Under the pieces are notes generated by a model that had not been told where the DNA came from, made no database searches, and saw only the letters and a program-made list of their open reading frames with translations. Below, piece after piece: positions 1-10,000 of a DNA stretch of 64,000 nucleotides (positions within the stretch are counted from its first letter, which is position 1; the number at the start of each line of letters is the position of its first letter). Source of the stretch: Agrococcus sp. SL85 (lineage in GTDB: Bacteria; Actinomycetota; Actinomycetes; Actinomycetales; Microbacteriaceae); contig NZ_CP113066.1 of assembly GCF_026625845.1 (NCBI RefSeq), forward strand, positions 248,001-312,000, read 5' to 3'. A program made the position numbers and the translations under genes.

Positions 1-16
1 CGAGCGGCGCGCGAGG

Positions 17-1045
17 TCAGCGCGTGCGGCTGGGGCGCAGCTCCTTGGGGAGCGAGAAGATGAGGTCCTCCTCGGCCGTGCGCACCTCGGTCACGTCGCG
101 GTAGCCGGCGTCCTCGAGCTCCGCGAGCACCTCGCGCACGAGGCCCTCGGGCACGCTCGCGCCGCTCGTGACGCCGACGCTGCGGACGCCGTCGAGCCAG
201 GCCTGCTGGATCTCGGTCGAGTAGTCGACGCGGTAGGCGGCCTTCGCGCCGTGCTCGAGGGCGACCTCGACGAGGCGCACGGAGTTCGACGAGTTCGCGC
301 TGCCCACGACGATCACGAGGTCGGCGTCGGCGGCGACCTTCTTGATGGCCACCTGGCGGTTCTGGGTGGCGTAGCAGATGTCGTCGCTCGGCGGGTCCTG
401 CAGGTTGGGGAAGCGCGCGCGGAGGCGCCGCACCGTCTCCATCGTCTCGTCGACCGAGAGCGTCGTCTGGCTCAGCCACACGAGCCGGTCGGGGTCCCGC
501 ACCTGCACGGTGTCGGCCTCGTCGGGATCGTTGACGATCGTGACGCGGTCGGGCGCGTGGCCCGCGGTGCCCTCGACCTCCTCGTGGCCCTCGTGGCCGA
601 TGAGCAGGATCTCGAAGTCGTCGCGCGCGAAGCGGATCGCCTCGCGGTGCACCTTCGTGACGAGCGGGCAGGTGGCGTCGATCGCGTCGAGGCCGCGGTC
701 GGCCGCGCCCTGCTTCACCATGGGGCTCACGCCGTGGGCGCTGAAGATGACGCGGGCGCCCTCGGGCACCTCGTCGACCTCCTCGACGAAGATGGCGCCC
801 TCGGCCTCGAGCGAGGCGACGACGTGCTTGTTGTGCACGATCTCCTTGCGCACGTAGATGGGTGCGCCGTGCTGCTCGAGCGCCTTCTCGACCGCGAGCA
901 CCGCGCGGTCGACGCCGGCGCAGTAGCCGCGCGGCGTGGCGAGCAGGATGCGCTTGCCGCCCTCGACGGGCCGGTCCTCGAGGCGCCCGCGGCGGAGCGC
1001 CGGTCGTGGGGCGTCGAGCGGGACCCTGCCGTTCGTGATCGTCAC
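17..1045 (-). CDS. ispH: 4-hydroxy-3-methylbut-2-enyl diphosphate reductase
   Basis: Last enzyme of the MEP isoprenoid pathway, a cytosolic [4Fe-4S] protein that reduces HMBPP to IPP and DMAPP. The 342-residue product has the family's three cluster cysteines in context: [11 protein letters not shown] (Cys42), [11 protein letters not shown] (about residue 126) and ICYATQNRQ (about 224), plus the conserved HEEVEGT stretch. Length is normal apart from a slightly long N-terminus. The GTG start at 1045 is chosen because a TAGACT -10 box lies exactly 6 nt upstream, giving a leaderless transcript; no ribosome binding site is needed. It is divergent from xseA, as is usual in Actinobacteria. Family assignment is firm. 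Confidence 0.96.
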   Translation of the reverse strand: MTITNGRVPLDAPRPALRRGRLEDRPVEGGKRILLATPRGYCAGVDRAVLAVEKALEQHGAPIYVRKEIVHNKHVVASLEAEGAIFVEEVDEVPEGARVIFSAHGVSPMVKQGAADRGLDAIDATCPLVTKVHREAIRFARDDFEILLIGHEGHEEVEGTAGHAPDRVTIVNDPDEADTVQVRDPDRLVWLSQTTLSVDETMETVRRLRARFPNLQDPPSDDICYATQNRQVAIKKVAADADLVIVVGSANSSNSVRLVEVALEHGAKAAYRVDYSTEIQQAWLDGVRSVGVTSGASVPEGLVREVLAELEDAGYRDVTEVRTAEEDLIFSLPKELRPSRTR

Positions 1046-1051
1046 CGGTCC

Positions 1052-1057
1052 AGTCTA
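1052..1057 (-). promoter_or_regulatory. Leaderless -10 box of ispH
   Basis: TAGACT on the minus strand, 6 nt before the GTG start of ispH, the spacing expected when transcription begins at the start codon. No clear -35. Confidence 0.6.
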
Positions 1058-1106
1058 CGTTGGAGGCGACGGGCCCGGCTGGGCGGCGGACGGCGACGGG
1101 AGCGGC

Positions 1107-2334
1107 ATGGCGGAGCGGATCACGGGCACGCCCGACGAGCCGTGGAGCGTGGAGCGGCTCGGCGCCGAGCTGAAGTCGTACATCGGCCGGCTCGGCCACC
1201 TGTGGGTCGAGGGCGAGATCACCCAGTGGTCGAACTCGCGCGGCAACGTCTTCGGCAAGCTCAAGGACGTCTCGGGCGACGCGACCGTCTCGTTCAACGT
1301 CTGGCGGTCGACGCTCTCGTCGCTCGAGGGCGACTTCTCGCAGGGCGACCGCGCGGTGCTGCTCGTCAAGCCCGACTACTGGCCGCGCGGCGGCACGCTC
1401 TCGATGGTCGCGCAGCAGATCCGCCACGTCGGCCTCGGCGAGCTGCTCGCGAGGCTCGAGGCCCTGCGCCGGCAGCTGGCATCCGAGGGCCTCTTCGACG
1501 TCTCGCGCAAGCGGCCCCTGCCCTTCCTGCCGAGCACGATCGGCCTCATCACGGGCCGCGACTCCGACGCCGAGAAGGATGTGCTCCGCAACGCCCAGCT
1601 GCGCTGGCCCGACGTGCGCTTCCGCGTCGAGCACGCGGCCGTGCAGGGCGACCAGACCGTGCCGACGGTGCTCGCCGCGCTCGAGCGGCTCGAGGCCGAC
1701 CCCGAGGTCGACGTCATCGTCATCGCGCGCGGCGGCGGCGACTTCCAGAACCTGCTGGGCTTCTCCGACGAGCGGCTCGTGCGGGCCGTCGCGGCCGTGA
1801 CGACGCCCGTCGTCTCCGCGATCGGCCACGAGGCCGACCGGCCGCTGCTCGACGAGGTCGCCGACCTCCGCGCCTCCACCCCCACCGACGCCGCGAAGCG
1901 CGTCGTGCCCGACGTCGCCGAGGAGCGCGCGCGCATCGCGCAGGGCCGCGCGCAGGCCGACGATGCGGCTCACGCAGGCTCGTGGCGCGGGAGGCCGAAC
2001 GCCTCGAGGCCTTCCGCACGCGGCCCGCGCTCGCCCGCCCCGAGACGATCGTCGACCAGCGCGCCGAGGAGCCTCGGCCGCCTCGCCGCGCGCGCCGACG
2101 AGGCTCGCCGGCCGCGCGGTCGAGGTCGCCGGCCAGCGGCTCGAGCACCTGCGCGGCACGCTGCGCGCGCTCAGCCCGCAGTCGACGCTCGACCGGGGCT
2201 ACGCGGTCGTGCAGACCACGTCGGGCCACGTGCTGCGCGATGCCGCCGAGGCCTCCCCCGGCGACCGCGTGCTCGTCACGCTCGCCGCGGGCTCGCTCGC
2301 GGCCGACGTGCAGGAGGCGCACCCGGTCGAGTGA
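1107..2334 (+). pseudogene. xseA: Exonuclease VII large subunit, broken by four +1 frameshifts as read
   Basis: Large subunit of exonuclease VII, which degrades single-stranded DNA with XseB. Frame 1 from ATG 1107 (GGGAG upstream) gives the OB-fold N-terminus (VEGEITQWSNSRGNVFGKLKD) and catalytic core (GLITGRDSDAEKDVLRN, VIARGGGDFQNLLGFSDE, AIGHEADRPLLDEVADLRAS). Then the frame changes four times within about 150 bp: once between about 1941 and 1962, then at 1977/1978, 2072 and 2103. The pieces MRLTQ, LVAREAERLEAF, LGRLAARADE and LAGRAVEVAGQRLEHL follow each other across three frames and lead into the conserved ALSPQSTLDRGYAVVQ end. Removing one base per site restores a normal 407-residue protein. 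Three sites have one extra G/C between AG and CT; the first site is ambiguous. XseB lies 2.7 kb away beyond two opposite-strand genes. Whether this is a pseudogene or sequence error cannot be told here. Confidence 0.88.
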
Positions 2335-2379
2335 CCGAGCGCGCCTCCCCCGAGCAGCCGTCGCCGTGCTGCCGTCGGG

Positions 2380-3675
2380 TCAGCGCTGGCCGAACGTGCG
2401 CCGCACGAAGTACAGGCCCGCGAGCGACAGCGCCGCGATCGCCATGTAGTACAGGCTGGGCGCGTTGAGCGAGCCGGTCGCCTGGATGAGCCACGTGAGC
2501 ACGAGCGGCGCGATGCCGCCGAGCAGCGTCACGCCGACGTTGTAGGTGATCGAGAGGCCCGTGCCGCGGACCTCCGCCGGGAACATCGACGAGAGCAGGC
2601 CCGGCAGCGGCGCGAAGTAGCACGCCATGATGAGGCCCAGCAGCGCGATCGAGATGATGAGCGCCGGCACGGTGCGGAGGGTCACGATCACCTGGAAGAT
2701 CGGCCAGGCGAGCACGAGCGCCGCGACCGCCGCCCAGGTCATGACGCGGGCGGGCCCGACGCGGTCGGCGAGGCGGCCGACGAGCGGCGAGCCGACGAGC
2801 GCGATCGCGCCCGCGACGACGCCGCCCAGGTAGGCGGCCGCGGGCGGCACGTCGAGCTCGGCGACCGCGAACGTCGGCATGTACAGGATCATGTAGACCG
2901 AGATCGTGGCGACGCCGATGACGGCCGAGCCCGCGAGCATCCGGCCCAGGTGCTGCGTGAGCAGCGTGCCCATGGGCGAGCGCGTGCGCTGCGCGGCGCC
3001 GAGCTCCTCGGGCTCCGCGAGTCGTGCGCGGATGTAGAGGCCGACCGGCCCGATGAGGAGCCCGACGAAGAACGGCACGCGCCAGCCCCACGAGTCGAGC
3101 TGCTCGTCGGTCAGCGCCGTGTTGAGCGCGAAGCCGAACGCCGAGGCCAGCAGCATCGAGGCGCCCTGCGCCGCGATCTGCCAGGAGGCGTAGAACATCT
3201 TCCTGTGGGGCGCGGTCTCGATGAGGAAGGTCGTCGCGGTGCCGAACTCGCCGCCGGCCGAGAAGCCCTGGATGAGGCGCGAGAGCAGGATGACCACGCC
3301 GCCCCAGACGCCGACCATCGCGTAGGTGGGCGCGACGGCCATGAGGAGCGTGCCCACCATCATGAGCAGCAGCGTCAGCGTGAGCGCATTCTTGCGGCCC
3401 TTCCGGTCGGCGTAGGAGCCGAGCAGCCAGCCGCCGAGCGGGCGGATGAGGTAGGTCGTCGCGAAGGTCGCGAACGTCAGGACCAGCCCGTACTCCTCCG
3501 CGTCAGGGAAGAACACGCGCGTGATCACGACCGCGAACGACGCGTAGACGATGATGTCGAACCACTCGAGGGCGGCGCCGATCGAGCTCGAGATCACGGC
3601 CTTCCGGGCGGCGCGGAGGCGCTCGGGGCTCACCTCCTGCGCGGCTGCGGGTGCCTGGGGCGCTGCGGCGGTCAT
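2380..3675 (-). CDS. MFS transporter, metabolite:H+ symporter (MHS) type
   Basis: A 431-residue, twelve-helix major facilitator. The N-terminus SSSIGAALEWFDIIVYASFA and the following FATTYLIRPLGGWLLGSYADRKGRK are typical of the MHS branch (citrate, alpha-ketoglutarate, shikimate, proline/betaine permeases), so proton-coupled uptake of an organic acid or amino-acid derivative is inferred. The ATG at 3675 overlaps the stop of the upstream M20 deacetylase by 4 bp (ATGA), so the two are translationally coupled, and transporter and hydrolase probably handle the same substrate. The pair sits on the opposite strand between xseA and xseB. The substrate is unknown. Confidence 0.88.
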   Translation of the reverse strand: MTAAAPQAPAAAQEVSPERLRAARKAVISSSIGAALEWFDIIVYASFAVVITRVFFPDAEEYGLVLTFATFATTYLIRPLGGWLLGSYADRKGRKNALTLTLLLMMVGTLLMAVAPTYAMVGVWGGVVILLSRLIQGFSAGGEFGTATTFLIETAPHRKMFYASWQIAAQGASMLLASAFGFALNTALTDEQLDSWGWRVPFFVGLLIGPVGLYIRARLAEPEELGAAQRTRSPMGTLLTQHLGRMLAGSAVIGVATISVYMILYMPTFAVAELDVPPAAAYLGGVVAGAIALVGSPLVGRLADRVGPARVMTWAAVAALVLAWPIFQVIVTLRTVPALIISIALLGLIMACYFAPLPGLLSSMFPAEVRGTGLSITYNVGVTLLGGIAPLVLTWLIQATGSLNAPSLYYMAIAALSLAGLYFVRRTFGQR

Positions 3676-4865
3676 GCGGTCTCCTCGGGGGTCGGGGCGG
3701 TGAGGGCGTCGACGAGGCGGTCGACGAAGGCCTCGCACCGCGCGATCTGGTCGAGCTCGACGAACTCGTCGGGCGCGTGCGCCTGCGCGATGTCGCCGGG
3801 GCCGCACACGACCGTCGGGATGCCGGCCTCGGCGAAGAGGCCCGCCTCGGTGCCGTAGGTGACCTTGTCGTCGCTCGGCTCGCCGCCCCAGGCGGCGGCG
3901 AGCGACACGATGTCGGCGTCGGCAGGGGTGTCCACCCCGGGCGCGGCCGCCGTGGTCGTCAGGACGACGCTCGCGCCCGGGTGGCGCTCCTGCATCCCCG
4001 CCTCGATGCGGCGGCACTCGGCGCGGAAGCGCTCCACGAGGGCCTCGTGGTCGACGGTCGTGAGCGCGCGGAACTCGAAGTGCACGGTGCACTCGGCGGG
4101 GATCGTGTTGATCGCGATGCCGCCGTCGATGCGGTTGACGCTCACGCTCGTGTACGGCACGACGTAGCCGTCGTCGAAGGGCCCCTCGGCGCGCATCTCG
4201 TCGGCGACGCCCTGCACGAAGCGCACGAGCTCGGCCGCCGCCACGATCGCGTTCTCGCCCTGCGGAGTGAGCGAGGAGTGGGCGGCGAGGCCGCGCACGT
4301 CCACGCGGAAGACGTTCATCGACTTGTGGCCGCGCACGATCCGCATGCTCGTCGGCTCCCCCACGACGCAGCCGCGGGGCGCGAGGCCGCGGCGCGCGAT
4401 CTCGTCGACGAGGCCGACGGCGCCGACGCAGCCGACCTCCTCGTCGTACGAGAGGGCGAGGTGGATGGGCTCGGCGAGGCGCGCGGCGACCATCGCGGGC
4501 GCCTTCGCGAGCACGACGCCGAGGAACGACTTCATGTCGGCGCTGCCGCGGGCGTAGAGGCGGCCGTCGCGGACCTCGGGCTCGAAGGGCTCGCTGCTCC
4601 AGTCCTGGCCGTCGACCGGCACGACGTCGGTGTGCGCCGAGAGCACGATGCCGCCCGTCGTCGTGCCGTCGGCTGCGGGGATCGTGGCGAGCAGGTTGGC
4701 CTTCGCGCCGTCCTCGCTCGGCACGAGCACGGGCTCGAGGCCGAGGGCGCGGAGGTCGTCGGCCACCGCCTCGACGAGCGGCAGGTTCGACTCCCGGCTC
4801 GTGGTGTCGAAGCGGATGAGCCGCTCGATCTGCTCCATGGTGGCGTCTGCGGGTGCTGCGGGCAC
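3672..4865 (-). CDS. M20 family metallohydrolase, ArgE/acetylornithine deacetylase-like
   Basis: A 397-residue M20 dizinc peptidase/deacylase. Metal and catalytic motifs are present: SAHTDVVPVDG (His-Asp), GSADMKSFLG (bridging Asp), SYDEEVGCVG (catalytic Glu and metal Glu) and a C-terminal CGPGDIAQAHAPDEF (final His). These and the GHKSMNVFRVDVRG dimerisation region match ArgE, which removes acetyl from N-acetylornithine. No arg gene is nearby and it is coupled to an uptake transporter, so hydrolysis of an imported N-acyl amino acid is as likely as arginine synthesis. The GTG start at 4865 is preferred over ATG 4838 because AGGAGG lies 7 nt before it. Confidence 0.87.
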   Translation of the reverse strand: MPAAPADATMEQIERLIRFDTTSRESNLPLVEAVADDLRALGLEPVLVPSEDGAKANLLATIPAADGTTTGGIVLSAHTDVVPVDGQDWSSEPFEPEVRDGRLYARGSADMKSFLGVVLAKAPAMVAARLAEPIHLALSYDEEVGCVGAVGLVDEIARRGLAPRGCVVGEPTSMRIVRGHKSMNVFRVDVRGLAAHSSLTPQGENAIVAAAELVRFVQGVADEMRAEGPFDDGYVVPYTSVSVNRIDGGIAINTIPAECTVHFEFRALTTVDHEALVERFRAECRRIEAGMQERHPGASVVLTTTAAAPGVDTPADADIVSLAAAWGGEPSDDKVTYGTEAGLFAEAGIPTVVCGPGDIAQAHAPDEFVELDQIARCEAFVDRLVDALTAPTPEETA

Positions 4866-4980
4866 GGTCGCTCCTCCTGGTCTCGACGGATCCGACGATC
4901 CTGGCACAGGCGGGCCGACCGATCAGATAGCGCGCCCCCAGGCGGTGCGCTCGTGCCCCGTGCGCGTCGCCGGCGCGCGA

Positions 4981-4986
4981 TAGGCT
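4981..4986 (+). promoter_or_regulatory. Leaderless -10 box of xseB
   Basis: TAGGCT, then 6 nt, then the GTG start of xseB. It gives xseB and the genes behind it a promoter of their own, separate from xseA. Confidence 0.6.
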
Positions 4987-4992
4987 TGGCCG

Positions 4993-5226
4993 GTGACCAC
5001 CGAAGCCAGCACGCCCGTCGACGCGCTGTCGTACGAGCAGGCGCGCGACGAGCTCGTGCAGGTCGTCCAGGCCCTCGAGTCCGGCGGCGCGTCCCTCGAG
5101 CAGTCCCTCGCCCTCTGGGAGCGCGGCAACGCGCTCGCAGACCGCTGCGAGCAGTGGCTGCAGGGCGCGAAGGCGCGGCTCGACGCCGCCCGCGCCACGG
5201 CCCAGGCGGAGCCCGACGAGGCATGA
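4993..5226 (+). CDS. xseB: Exodeoxyribonuclease VII small subunit
   Basis: Small, helical subunit that pairs with XseA. At 77 residues it is the normal length and carries the conserved signature [20 protein letters not shown] followed by [22 protein letters not shown]. The GTG start is set by the leaderless -10 box 6 nt upstream. The stop overlaps the next gene's ATG by 4 bp. In related actinobacteria xseB directly follows xseA; here two minus-strand genes separate them. Confidence 0.94.
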   Translation: MTTEASTPVDALSYEQARDELVQVVQALESGGASLEQSLALWERGNALADRCEQWLQGAKARLDAARATAQAEPDEA

Positions 5227-5879
5227 GCCCCGAGCAGGACCGGCGGCGCTCGAAGCGCGAGCCGCGCATCGTGGCGGAGCTCGGGCGGCCCGAGACGCCC
5301 GAGGAGATGATGGCCCGCAAGGCCGCCGCCTCGAAGCGCCACCGCGACAACCAGACCTTCACGAACCTCGCGGCGGCGATCGTCGTCTGCCTCGGCATCG
5401 TCCTCGTCATGGTGCTCGTGGTGCTGCGGCCCGACATGGCGCCGCCCGAGCCCGTCGACGTCGCGGCCGCGGCCTCCGACGCCGAGGCGACCGTCGACGT
5501 CGAGCTCGTCGCGCCCGCGCTGCCCGAGGGCTGGGCCGCGAACGCCGCCGAGCTGCGCTCGGGCTCCGGCGGCGTCGTCTCCTGGTACGCCGGCTACGTG
5601 ACGCCCGAGCAGCAGTTCCTCTCGGTGACCCAGGCGATCGACGCGAACCCCACGTGGCTCGCGCAGCAGATCCGCGACCTGCCCGCCACGGGCGAGCGCA
5701 CCGTCGACGGCATCGCGTGGACCGAGCACGACAACCGCGACGCGCGCGACCCCGGCAACCTCGCCTACGTCCTCACCGCCGAGGTCGGCGCCTCCACCCT
5801 CATCGTCGCCGGCACGGCGGGCGACGCAGAGCTGCAGCAGCTCACCGAGGCCGTGAGCGCCGAGCTCGCCGCCGAGTGA
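5223..5879 (+). CDS. DUF4245 domain-containing membrane protein
   Basis: A 218-residue protein of unknown function with a charged cytoplasmic N-terminus (about residues 1-50), one membrane helix (about 52-72, [23 protein letters not shown]) and a secreted domain with the DUF4245 pattern ([41 protein letters not shown]). It starts inside the xseB stop codon (ATGA overlap) and precedes fumC by 49 bp, an arrangement widespread in Actinobacteria. No catalytic motif is visible. Confidence 0.87.
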   Translation: MSPEQDRRRSKREPRIVAELGRPETPEEMMARKAAASKRHRDNQTFTNLAAAIVVCLGIVLVMVLVVLRPDMAPPEPVDVAAAASDAEATVDVELVAPALPEGWAANAAELRSGSGGVVSWYAGYVTPEQQFLSVTQAIDANPTWLAQQIRDLPATGERTVDGIAWTEHDNRDARDPGNLAYVLTAEVGASTLIVAGTAGDAELQQLTEAVSAELAAE

Positions 5880-5928
5880 CCCCCGACACCCAGACATCGC
5901 ACAGCAGCCGACAGGAAGGCACGACGAC

Positions 5929-7335
5929 GTGAACGCCGAGACCGAGTACCGCATCGAGCACGACACGATGGGCGAGGTGCGCGTGCCCAAGGACGCGCTC
6001 TACGCCGCGCAGACGCAGCGCGCGGTCGAGAACTTCCCGATCTCCGGGAAGGGCCTCGAGCCCGCCCAGATCGTGGCCCTCGCGCGCATCAAGCGCGCCG
6101 CCGCGATCGCGAACCGCGAGCTCGGCATCCTCGAGGCCGACGTCGCCGACGCGATCGTCGCCGCCGCCGACGAGGTCGTCGCGGGCGGCCACCACGACCA
6201 GTTCCCGGTCGACACCTACCAGACCGGCTCCGGCACCTCGTCGAACATGAACATGAACGAGGTGCTCGCGACGCTCGCCACGCGCCACCGCGGCGCCGCG
6301 GTGCACCCGAACGACCACGTGAACGCCTCGCAGTCGTCGAACGACGTGTTCCCGACCTCGGTGCACATCGCGGTGACCGGCGCCCTCATCGAGCAGGCGA
6401 TCCCCGCGCTCGAGCACCTCGCCGCCGCCCTCGAGGAGAAGGCGCAGCTGTGGGCCACGGCCGTCAAGCCGGGCCGAACGCACCTCATGGACGCCACGCC
6501 CGTCACGCTCGGCCAGGAGTTCGGCGGCTACGCCGCGCAGATCCGCTACGGCATCGAGCGCATCCGGGCGGCCCTCCCCCGCGTCGCCGAGGTGCCGCAG
6601 GGCGGCACGGCCGTCGGCACCGGCATCAACACGCCCCTCGGCTTCCCCGAGAAGGTCATCGCCGAGATCGCGGCCTCCTCCGGCCTGCCGATCACCGAGG
6701 CGCGCGACCACTTCGAGGCGCAGGCGAACCGCGACGGCCTCGTCGAGGCCTCGGGCGCGCTCCGCACGATCGCGGTCTCGCTCACGAAGATCAACAACGA
6801 CCTGCGCTGGATGGGCTCGGGCCCCAACACGGGCCTCGGCGAGCTGCGCATCCCCGACCTGCAGCCGGGCTCGTCGATCATGCCGGGCAAGGTCAACCCG
6901 GTCGTGCCGGAGGCCGTGCTCATGGTGTGCGCGCGCATCATCGGCAACGACGCGACCGTCGCCTGGGCCGGCGCCTCGGGATCGTTCGAGCTCAACGTGC
7001 AGATCCCCGTCATGGGCACGGCGCTGCTCGAGTCGATCCGCCTGCTCTCGAACGCCTCGCGCGTGCTCGCCGACAAGACGATCGCGGGCCTCGAGGCCGA
7101 CGTCGAGCGCGCCGCGGCGCTCGCCGGCATGAGCCCGTCGATCGTCACGCCCCTCAACCGCCTCATCGGCTACGAGGCCGCCGCGAAGATCGCGAAGCAC
7201 TCCGTGGCCAAGGGCATCACCGTGCGCGAGGCCGTCATCGACCTCGGCCACGTGGAGCGCGGCGAGCTCACCGAGGCCGACCTCGACAAGGCGCTCGACC
7301 TGCTCTCGATGACGCACCCCGGCGTCGCGAAGTAG
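5929..7335 (+). CDS. fumC: Class II fumarate hydratase
   Basis: Oxygen-stable fumarase of the TCA cycle, converting fumarate to L-malate as a cytosolic homotetramer. The 468-residue product carries the superfamily signature [15 protein letters not shown] (about residues 313-327), the substrate-binding [13 protein letters not shown] and [11 protein letters not shown], and [12 protein letters not shown] with the catalytic His. The GTG start at 5929 follows AGGAAGG by 9 nt. The length and these motifs separate it from aspartase and argininosuccinate lyase, though an AspA-like relative is hard to exclude fully by eye. Confidence 0.95.
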   Translation: MNAETEYRIEHDTMGEVRVPKDALYAAQTQRAVENFPISGKGLEPAQIVALARIKRAAAIANRELGILEADVADAIVAAADEVVAGGHHDQFPVDTYQTGSGTSSNMNMNEVLATLATRHRGAAVHPNDHVNASQSSNDVFPTSVHIAVTGALIEQAIPALEHLAAALEEKAQLWATAVKPGRTHLMDATPVTLGQEFGGYAAQIRYGIERIRAALPRVAEVPQGGTAVGTGINTPLGFPEKVIAEIAASSGLPITEARDHFEAQANRDGLVEASGALRTIAVSLTKINNDLRWMGSGPNTGLGELRIPDLQPGSSIMPGKVNPVVPEAVLMVCARIIGNDATVAWAGASGSFELNVQIPVMGTALLESIRLLSNASRVLADKTIAGLEADVERAAALAGMSPSIVTPLNRLIGYEAAAKIAKHSVAKGITVREAVIDLGHVERGELTEADLDKALDLLSMTHPGVAK

Positions 7336-7346
7336 CCTCCGACTCG

Positions 7347-7402
7347 ACGTCCCTGGCGGCACCTCGCCCTCCGATCCGGGGGTGAGGTGCCGCCAGAGAC
7401 GT
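7347..7402 (+). terminator. 19-bp inverted repeat after fumC
   Basis: Arms 7347-7365 and 7384-7402 (ACGTCCCTGGCGGCACCTC against GAGGTGCCGCCAGAGACGT, one mismatch) enclose an 18-nt loop. It can fold as the fumC terminator but lacks a T tract, and its right arm ends only 14 bp before the next gene's -10 box. Confidence 0.6.
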
Positions 7403-7416
7403 TGAGGGCGGAAACG

Positions 7417-7422
7417 TAGGGT
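7417..7422 (+). promoter_or_regulatory. Leaderless -10 box of the S9 peptidase gene
   Basis: TAGGGT followed by 7 nt and the ATG at 7430. Confidence 0.55.
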
Positions 7423-7429
7423 GGGGAGC

Positions 7430-9482
7430 ATGCGATACCCCGAGGTGCGACGGAGCGAGACGGTCGAGACGATCCACGGGGAGGCGATCGCCGACCCCTA
7501 CCGGTGGCTCGAGGACGGCGACAGCGAGGAGACGGCGGCGTTCATCGCCGCGCAGAACGCCGCCGCCGAGCCGGTGCTCGCGGCGCTCCCCGCCCGCGAC
7601 GCGTTCCGCGCCCGCACGACGGCGCTGCTGCGCGCCCCATCCCGCGGCTGCCCGTGGCTCCGCGGCGGCCGTGCCTTCGCCTGGCACTCCGACGGCCAGA
7701 ACCAGCCCGTGCTCGTGACCGCCGACACCGTCGACGGCCTCGAGGGCGGCCGCGTGCTGCTCGACCCGAACGCGCTCTCGGACGACGGCACCGTCGCCGT
7801 GACGGTCGCCACCGTCTCGCCCGACGGCGCGCTGCTCGCCTACGGGCTCGCCGACGGAGGCTCCGACTGGCGCACGATCCGGGTGCGCGACGTCGCGAGC
7901 GGCGAGGACCTCGCCGACGAGATCCCGTGGACGAAGTGGAACGCGCCGGTCTGGCTGCCGGGCGCGCGCTCGTTCACCTACTGGCGCTACGACGCCCCGA
8001 CCGGTGCCGCGCTCACCGACGAGATGGGCGCCGGGCGGCTCATGGCGCACGCGATCGGCGACGACGCAGCCGACGACCACGTGCTGTGCTCGCGCCCCGA
8101 GGAGCCGCGGCTCTTCGCCCGCAACTGGCCGCGGGACGACGAGTGGTTCGTGCTCTCCACCGACACCGGCGCGTCGAGCGGCAACGACCTCGCCGTGCGC
8201 CGCCACGACCAGCCGGACGCGCCGTTCCTGCAGGCTCGCCGAAGGCCACGAGCACGAGCGCAGCGCGATCGGCGCCCGCGATGGCCGCCTGTACGTGGTC
8301 ACGGATGAGGGCGCGCCCCGCTACCGCCTCGACGCGTTCGATCTCGCGACCGGCGAGCGCACGACCGTCGTGCCCGAGCACCCCGAGGACGTCCTCCTCG
8401 ATGCCTCGCTCACCGCGCACGGCCTCGTGCTCGAGTACTCGCACGACGCCAGCCACCGAGCGCAGCTCGCGACGCCCGAGGGCGAGCTCGGCGACCACCT
8501 GCCGCTCGGCGAGGGCGTGAGCATCACGGGGCTCGAGACGAGCGGCGAGGACGGCACGGTGCTCGCGAGCACCACGAGCTTCGTCGACCGCGGCACCCGC
8601 CACGTGCTCGAGGTCGACGGGCCGCGGCTGCTCTCGCACCGCACGCTGCCGACGCCGGGGCCTGCCGCGCCCGCCGCGACGACGACGCGCATCCGCACCG
8701 CCTCCAGCGACGGCGCCGAGGTGCCCGCGTTCCTCGTGCGGCCCGAGGGCGTCGACCACGACGGCCCGCGCCCCACGCTCATCTGGGCCTACGGCGGCTT
8801 CAACATCCCCATGAACCCGGAGTTCCGGGCCGTGACGGCGGCGTGGGTCGCGGCGGGCGGCACGCTCGTGGTGCCCAACCTCCGCGGCGGCGGCGAGTTC
8901 GGCTCCGACTGGCACAAGGGCGGCACGAAGGAGCGCAAGCAGCAGGTCTTCGACGACCTCTACGCGATCGCAGAGCACCTCGTCGCCACGGGCGTGACCA
9001 CCCACGAGCAGCTCGCGCTGCACGGCCGCTCGAACGGCGGCCTGCTCGCGGGCGCCGCGCTCACGCAGCGGCCCGAGCTCTGGGCGGCGGTGCTGCCGGG
9101 CGTGGGCGTGCTCGACATGCTGCGCTTCCACCGCTTCACGATCGGCTGGGCGTGGACGAGCGACTACGGCGACCCCGACGAGGCCGAGGCCCACGCGTAC
9201 CTGCGCCGCTACTCGCCGCTGCACAACGTGGCCGAGGTCGCCCATCCGCCCACCCTCATCACGACGGGCGACCACGACGACCGCGTCGTGCCCGCGCACT
9301 CGTTCAAGTTCGCGGCCGAGCTGCAGCGCGCGCAGGCGGCAGCGCGCGGCGAGGCGCCGATCCTGCTCTCGATCGACACGCGCGCCGGCCACGGCATGGG
9401 CAAGCCCAAGGATGCGGCGGCGCTCGAGTTCGCCGACCAGCTCGCCTTCGCCGCGGCGCACACGGGCCTGGAGCTCGCATGA
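7430..9482 (+). pseudogene. S9 family prolyl oligopeptidase, one frameshift as read
   Basis: Cytosolic serine peptidase cutting proline-containing oligopeptides. The N-terminal part (YPEVRRSETVETIHGEAIADPYRWLED) and beta-propeller are in one frame to about 8233; the rest is in the next frame. The join is CTGCAG-G-CTCGCC: removing the extra G at 8233/8234 gives LQ-LAEGHEHERS and a complete 683-residue protein. The alpha/beta-hydrolase domain has the Ser in GRSNGGL (about residue 533), Asp in GDHDDRV (about 614) and His in RAGHGMGK (about 653). It starts 7 nt after a leaderless -10 box and its stop overlaps the next gene. As read, only the propeller half would be made. Confidence 0.9.
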
Positions 9483-9958
9483 GCTGGGAGGAGCGCGTCG
9501 CGGCCGTCTGGGACGACGCGTCGCTCGGCGACGACGCGGTGATCGAGCGGATGCGCGCGCTCGCCGAGCAGGCGCCGACGCTCAGCGTGGGCCTCTTCGA
9601 GCTCGCGGGCGCGCACGACTCGGCCGGGCGCGAGGAGGAGGCCGACGTGCTCTACCGCGCGGCGGTCGACGCCGGCCTCGCGGCCGACGACCCCGCCCGC
9701 GAGGCGCAGCGCGTCATCCAGCACGCCTCGACGCTCCGCAACCTCGACCGGCTCGACGAGGCCATCGCCATGCTCGAGGCCGCGGCGCCGCACCCCTCGA
9801 CGGGTGCGGCGCGCGAGGCCTTCCTCGCGCTCGCGCTGCACAGCGCCGGTCGCGGCGACGAGGCGCTGCGGCTCGCGCTCGAGGCGCTCGCCCCCACGCT
9901 CCCGCTCTACCGCCGCTCGGTGCTCGCCTACGCCGAGGAGCTCACGAGCCCCGCCTGA
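9479..9958 (+). CDS. Tetratricopeptide repeat protein
   Basis: A 159-residue soluble protein of paired helices: LSVGLFELAGAHDSAGREEEADVLYRAAVDAGL, then a repeat around LRNLDRLDEAIAMLEAAAP and another around AFLALALHSAGRGDEALRLALEALA. These fit three or so TPR units; similar short TPR proteins are common in Actinobacteria and their partner is unknown. The ATG overlaps the peptidase stop by 4 bp, so the two are co-translated. There is no signal peptide or catalytic motif. Confidence 0.85.
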   Translation: MSWEERVAAVWDDASLGDDAVIERMRALAEQAPTLSVGLFELAGAHDSAGREEEADVLYRAAVDAGLAADDPAREAQRVIQHASTLRNLDRLDEAIAMLEAAAPHPSTGAAREAFLALALHSAGRGDEALRLALEALAPTLPLYRRSVLAYAEELTSPA

Positions 9959-10000
9959 CGCGATCGCGAGCGGCGGCGGTCAGACCTGTGCAGCACCGCC

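Noticed and set aside
4993..5226. Treating xseB as non-functional because xseA is broken
   Set aside because: xseB is intact, has its own promoter and may pair with a functional XseA if the xseA breaks are sequence errors.
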